This document shows positions 9,294 through 17,633 of a DNA stretch of 64,000 nucleotides, in pieces. The notes under the pieces were generated by a model. It made no database searches and had not been told where the DNA came from. It worked only from the letters and a program-made list of their open reading frames with translations. The translations under genes and the position numbers were made by a program. Within the stretch, counting starts at the first letter, position 1. Every line of letters starts with the position of its first letter. This DNA comes from UBA1952 sp965246785 (GTDB taxonomy: Bacteria > Bacteroidota > Bacteroidia > Chitinophagales > Chitinophagaceae), in the NCBI GenBank assembly GCA_965246785.1, contig CBDFFM010000004.1:186001-250000 (forward strand), given 5' to 3'.

Positions 9294-9461
9294 CGTAGCG
9301 ACGCGATGCATTGCGTCTCTACTATTCGTCCCACGACTAAAGTCGCGGGTTGAGGGTGTCTGGTTATTGGCTGAAGCCGTGTCATGAGCGGTCTATAAGC
9401 GGATCGGCAGGCGGAGGCTTTAGCCTCACATCCGACATCCTCAACACAAGGGTTTAGCCCT
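9294..9461. repeat. Cluster of REP-like short palindromes
   Basis: Four short inverted repeats lie in the gene-free stretch 9218-9489: GTAGCGACGC...GCGTCTCTAC (9295-9322), CCCACGACTAAAGTCGCGGG (9330-9349), GAGGCTTTAGCCTC (9414-9427) and AGGGTTTAGCCCT (9449-9461). The last three share a central TTTA or TAAA. A GACGCGATG...CATCGCGTC relative of the first occurs at 63287-63324. They look like REP-type dispersed hairpins; they could also act as bidirectional terminators or transcript ends. Confidence 0.6.
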
Positions 9462-9489
9462 GGGACAGCAAATTTCGCCCACCATTCCA

Positions 9490-11643
9490 TTAATCTATCC
9501 GCTCCTTCTGTCGCTGAAGGGCTTCAATGGCGCGGTCAAGGCTGTCTTTCTTCAACTCTTTTTCACGTTCCGCCGCATTTTCCGCGCGGGCAACACTGTC
9601 CTGTCTCCACGCGTCATCGTGGAATGCACGACCGGCTCGTCGGGCCTCTTCGCCGGCCTCCCGGATTTGGCGACGGGCGTCTTCCAGCTCGTGTCGTACG
9701 CTGCTGCGATAGTAACGGCTATCGTCGTCGTCGCGGTCGGGGCGGCCTTCCGGGTGGAGTGGGTCAAGCAGTTTGCCGTTGGGCTGCATGACATAATCCA
9801 CGTCCGCGTCCCAGTCATCGCCGTCCCACGTTTCGTCAATATCCCAATGCGCATTGCGATTGCGGCCGTGGCTGCGGTAATGGCGGCGCATCACACGGTT
9901 GGCAGAAAGTTTGTCCTCCACGCTTTCATTGAAACGAATCTTTTTACCCACCGGCACCTGCACCTCTACCTCCACATTCTGTCCGCGATAGCCCTGCGCC
10001 TTTGTAACCGTAAAACCATTGTCTAAAGAAAGCAGGCTGTCGCCCGTGCTGCGCACCGAATAAGTAATGCCGCCCGCGCGCGACTTCGCCTCCGCGGCAT
10101 TGCGCCCGCCGCTGTAGCGCCGGATATAGACGTGATAAAGCGAATCCGGACTTGGCTTTGTTGAAACACCTACTGCGGCGCTCCGCATTACATCGCCCTG
10201 CACATCCCAGCCATGGATATCGCCGTGCAGCCAGGCTACGGAATTGCTGTATTCAATGCCGTCTCCGGGCACGTCCAGCACCAGCCTGCCGCCTGTGGGC
10301 TGCGCAATGGCTACTTCTTCGCGCAGCTCTTCATTCCGTGAAAACTCGCGCGTGAGGTGAGCAATGAGGAAGGTGGCGCAGATGATACCCGCAACAAGCA
10401 GCAGCGTAAAGCCCATTGTAAAATAGCGGCCGCCGCCACGGATGCGCAGAGCGCGGCGGGTGATGAAGGTCACAATCGCTACCAGCGGCACGCCGAGACA
10501 GAGAATGACCGTTGCCCAGCCGAGGCCTTGCATGCCCTTGTCCTGAATAATAAAGCCGTTCACCAGCCCTGAAAAGCCACCAAAGGAATAGCCAATCAGC
10601 GCCATGAATAGCGAGAAAGCGATTATTGCGCCGATAAAGAAGAAAAAGGCTTTAAAGATGGTGGCAATGATGTGCCCGCCGCGTGAGGCGATGGTGCGCG
10701 TTGCGCCGGCAGCTTCGCGGCCAAATTCACGGCCACGGGAATTATAGAATTGCGTTGCCGACTGGGAAACTTCAGTTCCCCACTCTTTAACACGTCCTTT
10801 GACGTCGCCAAGGTTAGCCGCTACGTTTTGGCGAATGGTGGCCAAATCAACCTTCTCGCCGCGCATCTCCATCTTCTCAAACTGCGTTTTTGCCAGCGGC
10901 AGCACTACCCACAGCACAATGTAGATAAGCGCAAAAGTGCCGGTAAAGGAGCCGAAGAATAGCGAGGAATGCCATTCCCAGATGCCGCTGGAGACAGCGC
11001 TCAGGATGAAGGGCGCGGCAAAAGCAAGGCGGAACATCCAGGCTTCCTTGTCAAAATAAGTGGCCAGGCCGGATGCGACACCGCCAATCCACTTGTCGTC
11101 TTCACTGCGGAAGAGGCGGCGACCACGGAAGCCTTCAATAGGCCGCGCCGGTACGAAAATCCAGAGTACGATGTACAAGAGCACGCCTGTGCCCCAGCCG
11201 CCAAGCGCCAGGATGGCAAATACAACACGGATGAGTGCCGGATCAACATTCAGGTAAGAAGCGAGGCCGGAGCATACGCCGCCCGCAATCTTATCATTCT
11301 CGTCGCGGTAAAAACGCTTGGAGCCCTTAGAGCTGCGAGGCGCGGTATAAGCGGCGCCTGCATTCGTAGATGTACCTTCCTCGGCAGCAAAATCCTCCAC
11401 GCGGCCCATGCCGCCGACGATTTCCTGCACGTCGGCTTCCGTGATAGCCGTAGCGCCGCGCTTGATTTTTTCTTCCAGCAGTTCCGCGATGCGGCTTTCT
11501 ATATCGTTGATGATTTCGTCGCGGCCTTCTTCTGCGGAGAAGTAGCGGTGCAGGCTTTCCAGATAAGCCTTCAGACTCGTGTAGGCGCTGTCTTCAATAG
11601 CGATGACGCGGCCGGCGAGGTTGATGTTTATAATCTTTTCCAT
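9490..11643 (-). CDS. PspC-domain membrane protein with tandem PspC domains
   Basis: About 717 aa from the Met at 11643 (MEKIININLAGRVIAIEDSA). The N-terminal 90 residues form a conserved cytoplasmic domain rich in acidic helices. Two PspC modules follow (KRFYRDENDKIAGGVCSGLASYL near 110; RLFRSEDDKWIGGVASGLATYF near 190), then several more membrane segments, a beta-rich domain and a long charged C-terminal coiled coil. PspC proteins sense envelope stress. It lies 38 bp after padR on the same strand, a pairing seen often in Bacteroidota, so PadR probably controls it. Confidence 0.9.
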   Translation of the reverse strand: MEKIININLAGRVIAIEDSAYTSLKAYLESLHRYFSAEEGRDEIINDIESRIAELLEEKIKRGATAITEADVQEIVGGMGRVEDFAAEEGTSTNAGAAYTAPRSSKGSKRFYRDENDKIAGGVCSGLASYLNVDPALIRVVFAILALGGWGTGVLLYIVLWIFVPARPIEGFRGRRLFRSEDDKWIGGVASGLATYFDKEAWMFRLAFAAPFILSAVSSGIWEWHSSLFFGSFTGTFALIYIVLWVVLPLAKTQFEKMEMRGEKVDLATIRQNVAANLGDVKGRVKEWGTEVSQSATQFYNSRGREFGREAAGATRTIASRGGHIIATIFKAFFFFIGAIIAFSLFMALIGYSFGGFSGLVNGFIIQDKGMQGLGWATVILCLGVPLVAIVTFITRRALRIRGGGRYFTMGFTLLLVAGIICATFLIAHLTREFSRNEELREEVAIAQPTGGRLVLDVPGDGIEYSNSVAWLHGDIHGWDVQGDVMRSAAVGVSTKPSPDSLYHVYIRRYSGGRNAAEAKSRAGGITYSVRSTGDSLLSLDNGFTVTKAQGYRGQNVEVEVQVPVGKKIRFNESVEDKLSANRVMRRHYRSHGRNRNAHWDIDETWDGDDWDADVDYVMQPNGKLLDPLHPEGRPDRDDDDSRYYRSSVRHELEDARRQIREAGEEARRAGRAFHDDAWRQDSVARAENAAEREKELKKDSLDRAIEALQRQKERID

Positions 11644-11681
11644 ATGGTGAGTGGTAAGCGAAGTGAGTGGTGAGGTTTGGG

Positions 11682-12011
11682 CTATTCGCCCTTCGTGAGT
11701 TGGTTGACGGCGTGGGAGAGCTCCTTCCAGGTGGCCTGCAATTCCTTGTAGAATGCCTCGCCGGATTCGGTAAGTGAGAAATACTTCCTTGGCGGGCCGC
11801 TGCTGCTTTCTACCCACCGGTAGGAGAGCATCCCGGCGTTTTTGAGCCGGGTGAGGAGCGGGTAGAGCGTCCCTTCCAGGATGGAGAGGTTCGCTGCCCG
11901 CATTTGCGCAACGATGTCCGATGGATAAGCCTCGCCCTGCCGGATGACCGACAGGATGCAGAACTCGTGGATGCCCTTGCGCATCTGCGATTGTGTGTTG
12001 TCTATGTTCAT
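11682..12011 (-). CDS. PadR-family transcriptional regulator
   Basis: A 109-aa PadR winged helix: MRKGIHEFCILSVIRQGEAYPSDIVAQM, then SILEGTLYPLLTRLKNAGMLSYRW and GPPRKYFSLTESG. The start at 12011 fits a perfect -7 box 28 bp upstream. It is the first gene of a padR-pspC operon. PadR proteins usually repress their own operon and are released by small ligands or stress; the ligand here is unknown. Confidence 0.92.
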   Translation of the reverse strand: MNIDNTQSQMRKGIHEFCILSVIRQGEAYPSDIVAQMRAANLSILEGTLYPLLTRLKNAGMLSYRWVESSSGPPRKYFSLTESGEAFYKELQATWKELSHAVNQLTKGE

Positions 12012-12038
12012 AAGGGCTATGTTTAGAACTTGATGAGG

Positions 12039-12071
12039 CAAAGATATAGTCTTGACTTGGTACTGTGCAAT
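12039..12071 (-). promoter_or_regulatory. Bacteroidota-type promoter of padR-pspC
   Basis: On the minus strand TATCTTTG (12039-12046) matches the -7 consensus TAnnTTTG, with ATTG (12068-12071) 21 nt upstream. An inverted repeat GTACT-N11-AGTAC (12060-12080) spans the -33 region and may be the PadR operator. Confidence 0.5.
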
Positions 12072-12291
12072 CTAAAGTACTTGTTTTTGTGAAATTTTTT
12101 TAGCCGGCTGATTTCTGTGCTTATGAATTTCTATCGCCAGCGGATGGCGAAACAACAGCACTTATTAATGATGCTTCTGATAGCATTAGTAGGCAATCTT
12201 CCGCATCACACGGTCTAACTTTCAACCACCCAACGATTCAAGTTTTCCTTCATTCCCCTATCTTCGCCCTCCCTTAGAGATGACTACAGTT

Positions 12292-12375
12292 GCGGAGGTG
12301 GCGAAACTGGTAGACGCACTACTTTGAGGTGGTAGCGCCCGAAAGGGTGTGGGAGTTCGAATCTCCTCTTCCGCA
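12292..12375 (+). tRNA. tRNA-Leu (GAG anticodon)
   Basis: An 84-nt class II tRNA: acceptor stem GCGGAGG/CTTCCGC (one G-T pair), anticodon stem CTACT/GGTAG with loop TTGAGGT (anticodon GAG), long variable arm and T-loop TTCGAAT. CCA is not encoded. Confidence 0.95.
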
Positions 12376-12381
12376 CAAAAA

Positions 12382-12406
12382 AACCCGCGTTTTTACGCGG
12401 GTTTTT
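12382..12406 (+). terminator. Rho-independent terminator of tRNA-Leu
   Basis: Stem AACCCGCGT / ACGCGGGTT with loop TTTT, then a T run. Confidence 0.8.
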
Positions 12407-12422
12407 ACATTTTTGGACTCAA

Positions 12423-13142
12423 ATGAACCAATCAATCTCAAAATACCGTAATGCTATTATTACCGGTGCTACCCATGGCATAGGGAGAGCAATTTCCGAA
12501 ATACTTCTTGCGAATGGCTGCAACATTGCAGTATGCGCGCGGAATGAGGACGAATTGACGCAGTTAAAAGCGCACTGGCAATCACAATATCCGGCAGCAA
12601 CCATTATGACTGCTGCCGCGGATTTCTCAAAGCCGGAAGACGTAGCGCGGTTTGCCGTCTGCATGCGGCAGGTCTTTCCAACCCTGGACATCTTAGTAAA
12701 CAATGCAGGCATCTTCCAACCCGGCGATATCGCAACCGAGCCGCGCGGCCAATTGGAAAGCATGATGCAGGTCAATGTATATGCCGCCTATCATCTCACA
12801 CGCACGCTATTGCCGCACATGACGGACGGCGGCCACATCTTCAACATGTGCTCGGTTGCGAGCCTGAAAGCATATCCGATGGGCGGCTCTTACAGCATTA
12901 CCAAATATGCGCTGCTCGGCTTCTCAGACAATCTCCGCGAAGAGCTGAAGCCGCGCGGCATTCGCGTGACGGCGTTATGTCCCGGCGCTACTTGGAGCCG
13001 CTCATGGAGCGGGAGCGGTGTGGATGAAGTGCGCATTATGGAAGCTGTGGACATCGCAAAAATGTTATGGGCAGCCTACACGCTCAGTGCGCAGGCAGAT
13101 GTGGAGATGATTGTAATGCGCCCTATTGGGGGAGATTTATAG
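12423..13142 (+). CDS. SDR-family NAD(P)-dependent oxidoreductase
   Basis: A 239-aa classical short-chain dehydrogenase. The cofactor loop TGATHGIGRA (residues 14-23), NNAG (93-96) and the catalytic Ser144, Tyr157 and Lys161 (YSITK) are all present. PG motif at CPGATWSRSW. It reduces or oxidises an unknown alcohol/ketone; the closest general types are 3-oxoacyl-ACP-reductase-like SDRs. Single gene placed between tRNA-Leu and batD. Confidence 0.9.
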   Translation: MNQSISKYRNAIITGATHGIGRAISEILLANGCNIAVCARNEDELTQLKAHWQSQYPAATIMTAAADFSKPEDVARFAVCMRQVFPTLDILVNNAGIFQPGDIATEPRGQLESMMQVNVYAAYHLTRTLLPHMTDGGHIFNMCSVASLKAYPMGGSYSITKYALLGFSDNLREELKPRGIRVTALCPGATWSRSWSGSGVDEVRIMEAVDIAKMLWAAYTLSAQADVEMIVMRPIGGDL

Positions 13143-13200
13143 TGGGTATCATTTAACGCGATTTTATGCGGGGCGGGCAGACATCCGCAACCACGCCGGC

Positions 13201-13208
13201 TAATTTTG
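13201..13208 (+). promoter_or_regulatory. Promoter -7 box of batD-batE
   Basis: TAATTTTG fits TAnnTTTG and lies 22 bp before the batD ATG. No convincing -33 element is seen. Confidence 0.4.
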
Positions 13209-13229
13209 TGAGACACGCATTTGTCCGTC

Positions 13230-15179
13230 ATGAAAGACCCTTTACGTACGATTCAGGTGCTCTCCGTCCTGCTTTGCTTCCTTGGCTGCGGCGTTGCAAG
13301 CGCGCAAGGCGTCGTTTTCTCCGCCAATGCGAATGCTTCTAAAATCGGTACTGGCGACCAGCTTACCGTTACCTACACTATTCAGGATGTGGACGGCTTG
13401 CAATCGCTGAATCCGGTATTCAAAGATTTTAAGATTCTCGGCGGCCCCTTTCAGTCGCAGAATACATCCATGCAGGTAGCTGGCAACCGAATGATACAAA
13501 GCTCCAGCGTATCGCTCACCTTCATCCTTCAGTCGAAGCATACCGGTACGGTTACCATTCCACCCGCGATTGCAAAAGATGTGGCAGGGCACAGCTATCA
13601 ATCCAATCCACTGACTATTGAAGTGGTAAGCGGCTCGCTTGCGGCCCGCCAGTCGCCGCAGCGCCAAAGCGCTTTTGGCAGCGACCCTTTTGGTGGCGCC
13701 GACCCTTTTGCCCAGATGCAGCCGGGCGCTTCCCGCGCGGCACCAAGGCAGCAGGTACGTGAAGTACCGAAGGTTGCCATCGGCAAAGACATTTTTATCC
13801 GCGTGGAAGTGGATAAGAAATCTGCCCAAGTGGGTGAGCAGGTTACCGCGCTTTACAAACTTTACGCCCGTATTCCCATGCAGGTAGCTATCTCCAAGCT
13901 GCCATCGCTTAATGGCTTCTGGACGCAGGATTTTGACCTGCCTAAGCAGCCTAAGCCTACCGAAGAGCTTGTGGATGGCAAGCGTTATCAGGTTTTTGTA
14001 TTGAAGAAGTCGGCACTCTTCCCGCAGCAATCCGGCAAGCTCATTCTGGATGCTGCAGAGGCAGAAGGTAATGCCCGTGTAGTGACCCAGCGCCAGAGCA
14101 GTAACCCTTTTGACGACCCGTTTTTTAAGCAGGCTTTCGGCGGAAGCCTGATGATGAATGACCCGTTTTTTAATGACCCCTTCGGGGATATGTCGTATGA
14201 GAATGTGCCTGTGAAACTGCAAAGCACGCCGGTAACGATAAACATCACAGACCATTCGTCTAAGGACAAACCCACTGATTTCACAGGCGCGGTCGGCTCC
14301 TTCGCGCTTTCTTCCAAAATAGACAAGGCTTCGCTGACCACGGATGATGTTGCGACCCTTACACTAAAAATTTCAGGCAGCGGCAACCTGAAGCTTTTTG
14401 ACGCGCCGAAGCTAAACCTGCCCAATGGCCTTGATGTGTATGAGCCGAACATTTTAGACACCATTACAGGCCGCAGCCTTACTATCAGCGGCGATAAGGT
14501 GATTACCTACACCATTGCTCCTCGTAAGAGCGGCAACTACACTTTGCAGCCAATCAATTTTTCCTGGTACGACCCGAAGAGCGGCGCTTACAAAAGCGCA
14601 TCAACTTCCGCTATGAAGCTGCACGTAACGCCTGGCAAGGGTATCATAACGGCTGCTGCGCGTGGCGGCGGGAAGGTCGGAGACATTCAGGATGGCCTGC
14701 TGCTAACCGCAGGTAAGCCACTGATTCTATCGACCGGATACTGGGCTGCTTATAGCCTGCCATTGCTGGCTTTTATCGGGATGGTGGTGTATCGTCGCCG
14801 AAAGGATGATGAGGCTGCGCATGCAGATGAGTATCGCACGCGCAAGGCCGGGAACGTAGCGCAAAAGCGGCTTTCTACCGCCGGCCTTATGTTGCAGAAG
14901 GGCAATGCCCGCAGCTTTTATGATGAGCTTTCGAAAGCAATCTGGCTTTATCTGAGCGATAAGCTTGGTATTCCTATTTCCGCGCTCGGCAAAGCAACGG
15001 CGGCACAGGCGATGCAGCAGCGCGGCGTGCCAGAAAGCATCCGTCAGCAAACGGAGAGTCTGCTCAATGAGTGTGAGCTGGCGCTTTACGCACCTGTAGG
15101 CAGCAGCCAGCAGATGCAGCAAAGCTTCTCAGAGGCCGCTTCCGTCATCAATGGCTTAGAACGTACTTTGCGCGCCTAA
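13230..15179 (+). CDS. batD: BatD-like protein (oxygen tolerance, Bat operon)
   Basis: About 649 aa. A signal peptide (residues 1-26, ending ASAQ) is followed by several Ig-like beta domains: VVFSANANASKIGTGDQLTVTYTI is the standard BatD opening. One membrane segment lies near residue 510 (WAAYSLPLLAFIGMVVYRRRK), and a cytoplasmic C-terminus follows. BatD belongs to the Bacteroides aerotolerance set (batA-E), whose exact role is unsettled. Start is ATG 13230; a TTG 9 nt upstream is less likely. It overlaps batE by 1 nt (TAATG). The batA-C genes are not in the window. Confidence 0.9.
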   Translation: MKDPLRTIQVLSVLLCFLGCGVASAQGVVFSANANASKIGTGDQLTVTYTIQDVDGLQSLNPVFKDFKILGGPFQSQNTSMQVAGNRMIQSSSVSLTFILQSKHTGTVTIPPAIAKDVAGHSYQSNPLTIEVVSGSLAARQSPQRQSAFGSDPFGGADPFAQMQPGASRAAPRQQVREVPKVAIGKDIFIRVEVDKKSAQVGEQVTALYKLYARIPMQVAISKLPSLNGFWTQDFDLPKQPKPTEELVDGKRYQVFVLKKSALFPQQSGKLILDAAEAEGNARVVTQRQSSNPFDDPFFKQAFGGSLMMNDPFFNDPFGDMSYENVPVKLQSTPVTINITDHSSKDKPTDFTGAVGSFALSSKIDKASLTTDDVATLTLKISGSGNLKLFDAPKLNLPNGLDVYEPNILDTITGRSLTISGDKVITYTIAPRKSGNYTLQPINFSWYDPKSGAYKSASTSAMKLHVTPGKGIITAAARGGGKVGDIQDGLLLTAGKPLILSTGYWAAYSLPLLAFIGMVVYRRRKDDEAAHADEYRTRKAGNVAQKRLSTAGLMLQKGNARSFYDELSKAIWLYLSDKLGIPISALGKATAAQAMQQRGVPESIRQQTESLLNECELALYAPVGSSQQMQQSFSEAASVINGLERTLRA

Positions 15180-15937
15180 TGTGTTCCTTTACGCTGCGAA
15201 CATTCCTGTTTTCCTGCTCCCTGCTTCTTCCGCTTTTTGCGAAGGCTGACGGTAATAAAGAGCAGGCCCTGCGCCTTGGTGACGCCGCTTATTCTCATAA
15301 AGCTTATGACAGCGCGGTCAGCTACTATGAGCAGGCTGCGGCCGGTAAAGCGCCGGATGCAGTGGCGCTTTACAAGCTTGGCAATGCCCATTTCCGGCTG
15401 AAGCACATCGGCGAGGCCATGCTTGCCTACGAGCGGGCGCTACTCCGTAAGCCCGGCTTTGCGCTTGCGGCGAAAAATGCCCGCATTGTACAGGCGTCGG
15501 TAAGGCTTGGTGGCAATAAGGAGATTTTCTTCCTTCGCTGGTGGCGGGGATTCACTGCGCCGGAGCTAAGTAATGTATGGGCGGTGCTGGCTATACTCAC
15601 TTTTACTGCCTTACTGGGCATATTGGGCTGGAGCTTTTTCCAGAAAAGTAGGATGGTTTGGCTGCGGCCGCAGGTGATAGGAGGAGCGCTTGCGCTCACC
15701 GCACTGTTCATTGTATTCAGCGTAGCAGGTGTATGGCGCGATGCGCCCAGCGGTGCTGCAGTAGTCATGCGGCCTGATGCGAAATTCAGCTCCATCGGAG
15801 GCGGTAATGGCGGCCTTGCACTACCAGAAGGGCTATTGCTGCGTGTGCTGCACCGGCAGGGAGGGCAAATAACCGTGGCCTTGCCGGACGGTCAGGAAGG
15901 TTTTGTACAACTTTCTGATATTGCGGTAGTTGAATAG
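15179..15937 (+). CDS. batE: BatE-like TPR and SH3 protein
   Basis: A 252-aa protein with signal peptide (ending KADG), two or three TPR units (ALRLGDAAYSHKAYDSAVSYYEQAA; YKLGNAHFRLKHIGEAMLAYERALLRKP), two membrane segments around residues 135-190, and a C-terminal SH3-like domain ending LPDGQEGFVQLSDI. This domain order is that of BatE. The start codon overlaps the batD stop, so translation is coupled. Confidence 0.9.
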   Translation: MCSFTLRTFLFSCSLLLPLFAKADGNKEQALRLGDAAYSHKAYDSAVSYYEQAAAGKAPDAVALYKLGNAHFRLKHIGEAMLAYERALLRKPGFALAAKNARIVQASVRLGGNKEIFFLRWWRGFTAPELSNVWAVLAILTFTALLGILGWSFFQKSRMVWLRPQVIGGALALTALFIVFSVAGVWRDAPSGAAVVMRPDAKFSSIGGGNGGLALPEGLLLRVLHRQGGQITVALPDGQEGFVQLSDIAVVE

Positions 15938-15961
15938 CGCCACAAGGCTTAAATTCGCGTT

Positions 15962-16594
15962 GTGTACGCCGTGAAAGCGCCCTGGTGGCTCCGACGCATT
16001 GCCCCGCGCAAGCTGGTTTGGGAAATGCCAATTGCGCAGGAGCCGGCCGTTTACCTCAGCTTCGACGATGGCCCGCACCTGGTTGCGACGCCGTTTGTAC
16101 TGCGGCAACTGGCGGATTATAGCGCACACGCGACGTTCTTCTGCATTGGCAAATGTGTGGCGGAGCATCCGGAAATTTTCAAGGATATCCGTGATGGCGG
16201 CCACAGTATTGGTAATCACACTTACAATCATCTGAACGGCTTTAAACAAAGTGCCGACGCGTATTTGGAGAACATCCACACAGCTGAGGCCCTTATTGAA
16301 AGCCGAGCGTTCCGTCCGCCGTACGGGCGTATCTCACGGGCGCAGGCAAGACGCCTCCATAGCGGTGCAACGCCGTGGAAGGTGTATATGTGGACTGTGT
16401 TGAGTGGCGATTTTGATACGGAGCTTTCGCCGAAGGCGTGCTTAGACAATGTGCTGCGCCATATTCGACCCGGCGCAATTATTGTCTTTCACGACAGCGC
16501 GAAGGCCTGGGAACGATTGCGTTATGCGTTGCCGTTCGTTCTGGATTATTGTAAGGAACACGGTTGGGCCATGAAAGGATTGCCGGTTGAGTAA
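15962..16594 (+). CDS. Polysaccharide deacetylase (NodB domain)
   Basis: A 210-aa carbohydrate esterase family 4 protein: YLSFDDGPH holds the catalytic base and metal-binding Asp, GHSIGNHTYNH the two metal-binding His, FRPPYGR the next motif, and IIVFHDS the last His. It removes acetyl groups from peptidoglycan or another polysaccharide. The start is a GTG (15962; a second GTG lies at 15971). No clear signal peptide, as in several short Bacteroidota members. Confidence 0.88.
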   Translation: MYAVKAPWWLRRIAPRKLVWEMPIAQEPAVYLSFDDGPHLVATPFVLRQLADYSAHATFFCIGKCVAEHPEIFKDIRDGGHSIGNHTYNHLNGFKQSADAYLENIHTAEALIESRAFRPPYGRISRAQARRLHSGATPWKVYMWTVLSGDFDTELSPKACLDNVLRHIRPGAIIVFHDSAKAWERLRYALPFVLDYCKEHGWAMKGLPVE

Positions 16595-16633
16595 AAAAGG
16601 TTTTTTGAACACTAAAAGGAATAAGGAGAAAGG

Positions 16634-17404
16634 ATGTTTGTTGACACGCATACCCATTTGTACGACGACCGCCTGAACGAGGCGAAGCAGGATGAGATGA
16701 TACAGCGCGCGCTGGACGCCGGCGTGGAAAGCATGTATATGCCCAATTGCGACCAGCATACTATTCCGGGCATGATGCGCATTGCGCAAACCTTTCCGGG
16801 AAAGTGTCTGCCGATGATGGGCCTGCATCCGACCTATGTAAAAGGCACTTATAATGAGGAACTTACCATTGTTAGCGAATGGCTGGAAAAAGGGAAATTC
16901 GCTGCTGTCGGGGAGATTGGCTTAGACTATTATTGGGATAAAACCTTTGTTCCTCAGCAGAAAGAGGCTTTTGCGCAGCAAATAGATTGGGCATTGGAAT
17001 ACGGGCTGCCCATCGTCATCCACAGCCGCGAGGCTACACAGGACTGTATAGATATGGTTCGGAGTAAGCAGAATGGCAAGCTCCGCGGCATTTTCCATTG
17101 CTTCAGCGGCAATGGGGAAGAGGCAAAGCAGATCGTTGACCTTGGTTTTCTGCTCGGAATTGGCGGCATCATCACTTATAAGAGCAACAAGGAATTGCAG
17201 GAGGTGGTGCAGTCTGCGCCGCTTGCGCACCTTGTTTTGGAAACAGACGCTCCATACCTGTCGCCGGTGCCATATCGAGGTAAGCGGAATGAGAGCGCTT
17301 ATATCCAGTTTATTGCGGAGAAAGTTGCAGAGCTGCGGGAATTGTCTGTTGAGGAATTAGGCAAGGCCACTAGCGCGAATGCGCAGAAACTTTTCGCGCA
17401 GTAA
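16634..17404 (+). CDS. tatD: TatD-family metal-dependent hydrolase/DNase
   Basis: A 256-aa TIM-barrel amidohydrolase: FVDTHTHLYD (metal His pair), AAVGEIGLDYYWD (Glu ligand), IVIHSREA and GIFHCFSG (His ligands), LVLETDAPYLSP (catalytic Asp). TatD proteins have 3'-5' exonuclease activity on DNA. It is the last host gene before tRNA-Ser(GGA) and the integrated element. Confidence 0.92.
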   Translation: MFVDTHTHLYDDRLNEAKQDEMIQRALDAGVESMYMPNCDQHTIPGMMRIAQTFPGKCLPMMGLHPTYVKGTYNEELTIVSEWLEKGKFAAVGEIGLDYYWDKTFVPQQKEAFAQQIDWALEYGLPIVIHSREATQDCIDMVRSKQNGKLRGIFHCFSGNGEEAKQIVDLGFLLGIGGIITYKSNKELQEVVQSAPLAHLVLETDAPYLSPVPYRGKRNESAYIQFIAEKVAELRELSVEELGKATSANAQKLFAQ

Positions 17405-17445
17405 GCGCGGCAGATGCTTTATTTTCGCCGCGAAGACAGAAGAAT

Positions 17446-17532
17446 GGAGACGTGTCCGAGTGGTTGAAGGAGCACGCCTGGAAAGTGTGTATACGGGAAA
17501 CTGTATCGCGAGTTCGAATCTCGCCGTCTCCG
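17446..17532 (+). tRNA. tRNA-Ser (GGA anticodon), integration target
   Basis: An 87-nt class II tRNA: acceptor stem GGAGACG/CGTCTCC, anticodon GGA in CCTGGAAAG, long variable arm, T-loop TTCGAAT. Its last 16 bases belong to the 17-bp sequence repeated at 40837-40853, so an element has inserted here and restored the tRNA 3' end. Confidence 0.95.
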
Positions 17533-17533
17533 C
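17517..17533 (+). other. attL
   Basis: AATCTCGCCGTCTCCGC is identical to 40837-40853. Here it forms the T-arm end and acceptor 3' strand of tRNA-Ser(GGA). The crossover must lie within these 17 bases. Confidence 0.9.
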
Positions 17534-17540
17534 AGTAACC

Positions 17541-17577
17541 GCTACAATCCGCCACTACAGCGGATTGTAGCTTTAAG
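17541..17577 (+). terminator. Element-borne terminator after the rebuilt tRNA
   Basis: A perfect 12-bp stem GCTACAATCCGC / GCGGATTGTAGC with a 7-nt loop, 8 bp inside the element. The host's own tRNA terminator now lies beyond attR (40856), so this hairpin probably replaces it. The following T run is short (CTTTAAG). Confidence 0.55.
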
Positions 17578-17578
17578 T

Positions 17579-17609
17579 TTGGCGCAGTTATTCACTGGCA
17601 GTTGGCGCA
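17579..17609 (-). promoter_or_regulatory. Candidate integrase arm-binding sites, left end
   Basis: Two copies of TTGGCGCA (17579-17586, 17602-17609) lie 46-76 bp inside attL. Three copies of the reverse complement TGCGCCAA lie 43-80 bp inside attR. Such paired, mirrored arrays are expected of arm-type sites for a tyrosine integrase and its accessory factors. Confidence 0.55.
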
Positions 17610-17633
17610 TTTCTGAAAAAGAATTTTCAGAAC

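Noticed and set aside
10969..11673. A 234-aa rightward ORF inside the PspC gene
   Set aside because: It is antisense to a clear PspC coding region with conserved motifs and has low-complexity, His/Ala-rich sequence typical of antisense frames in GC-rich DNA.
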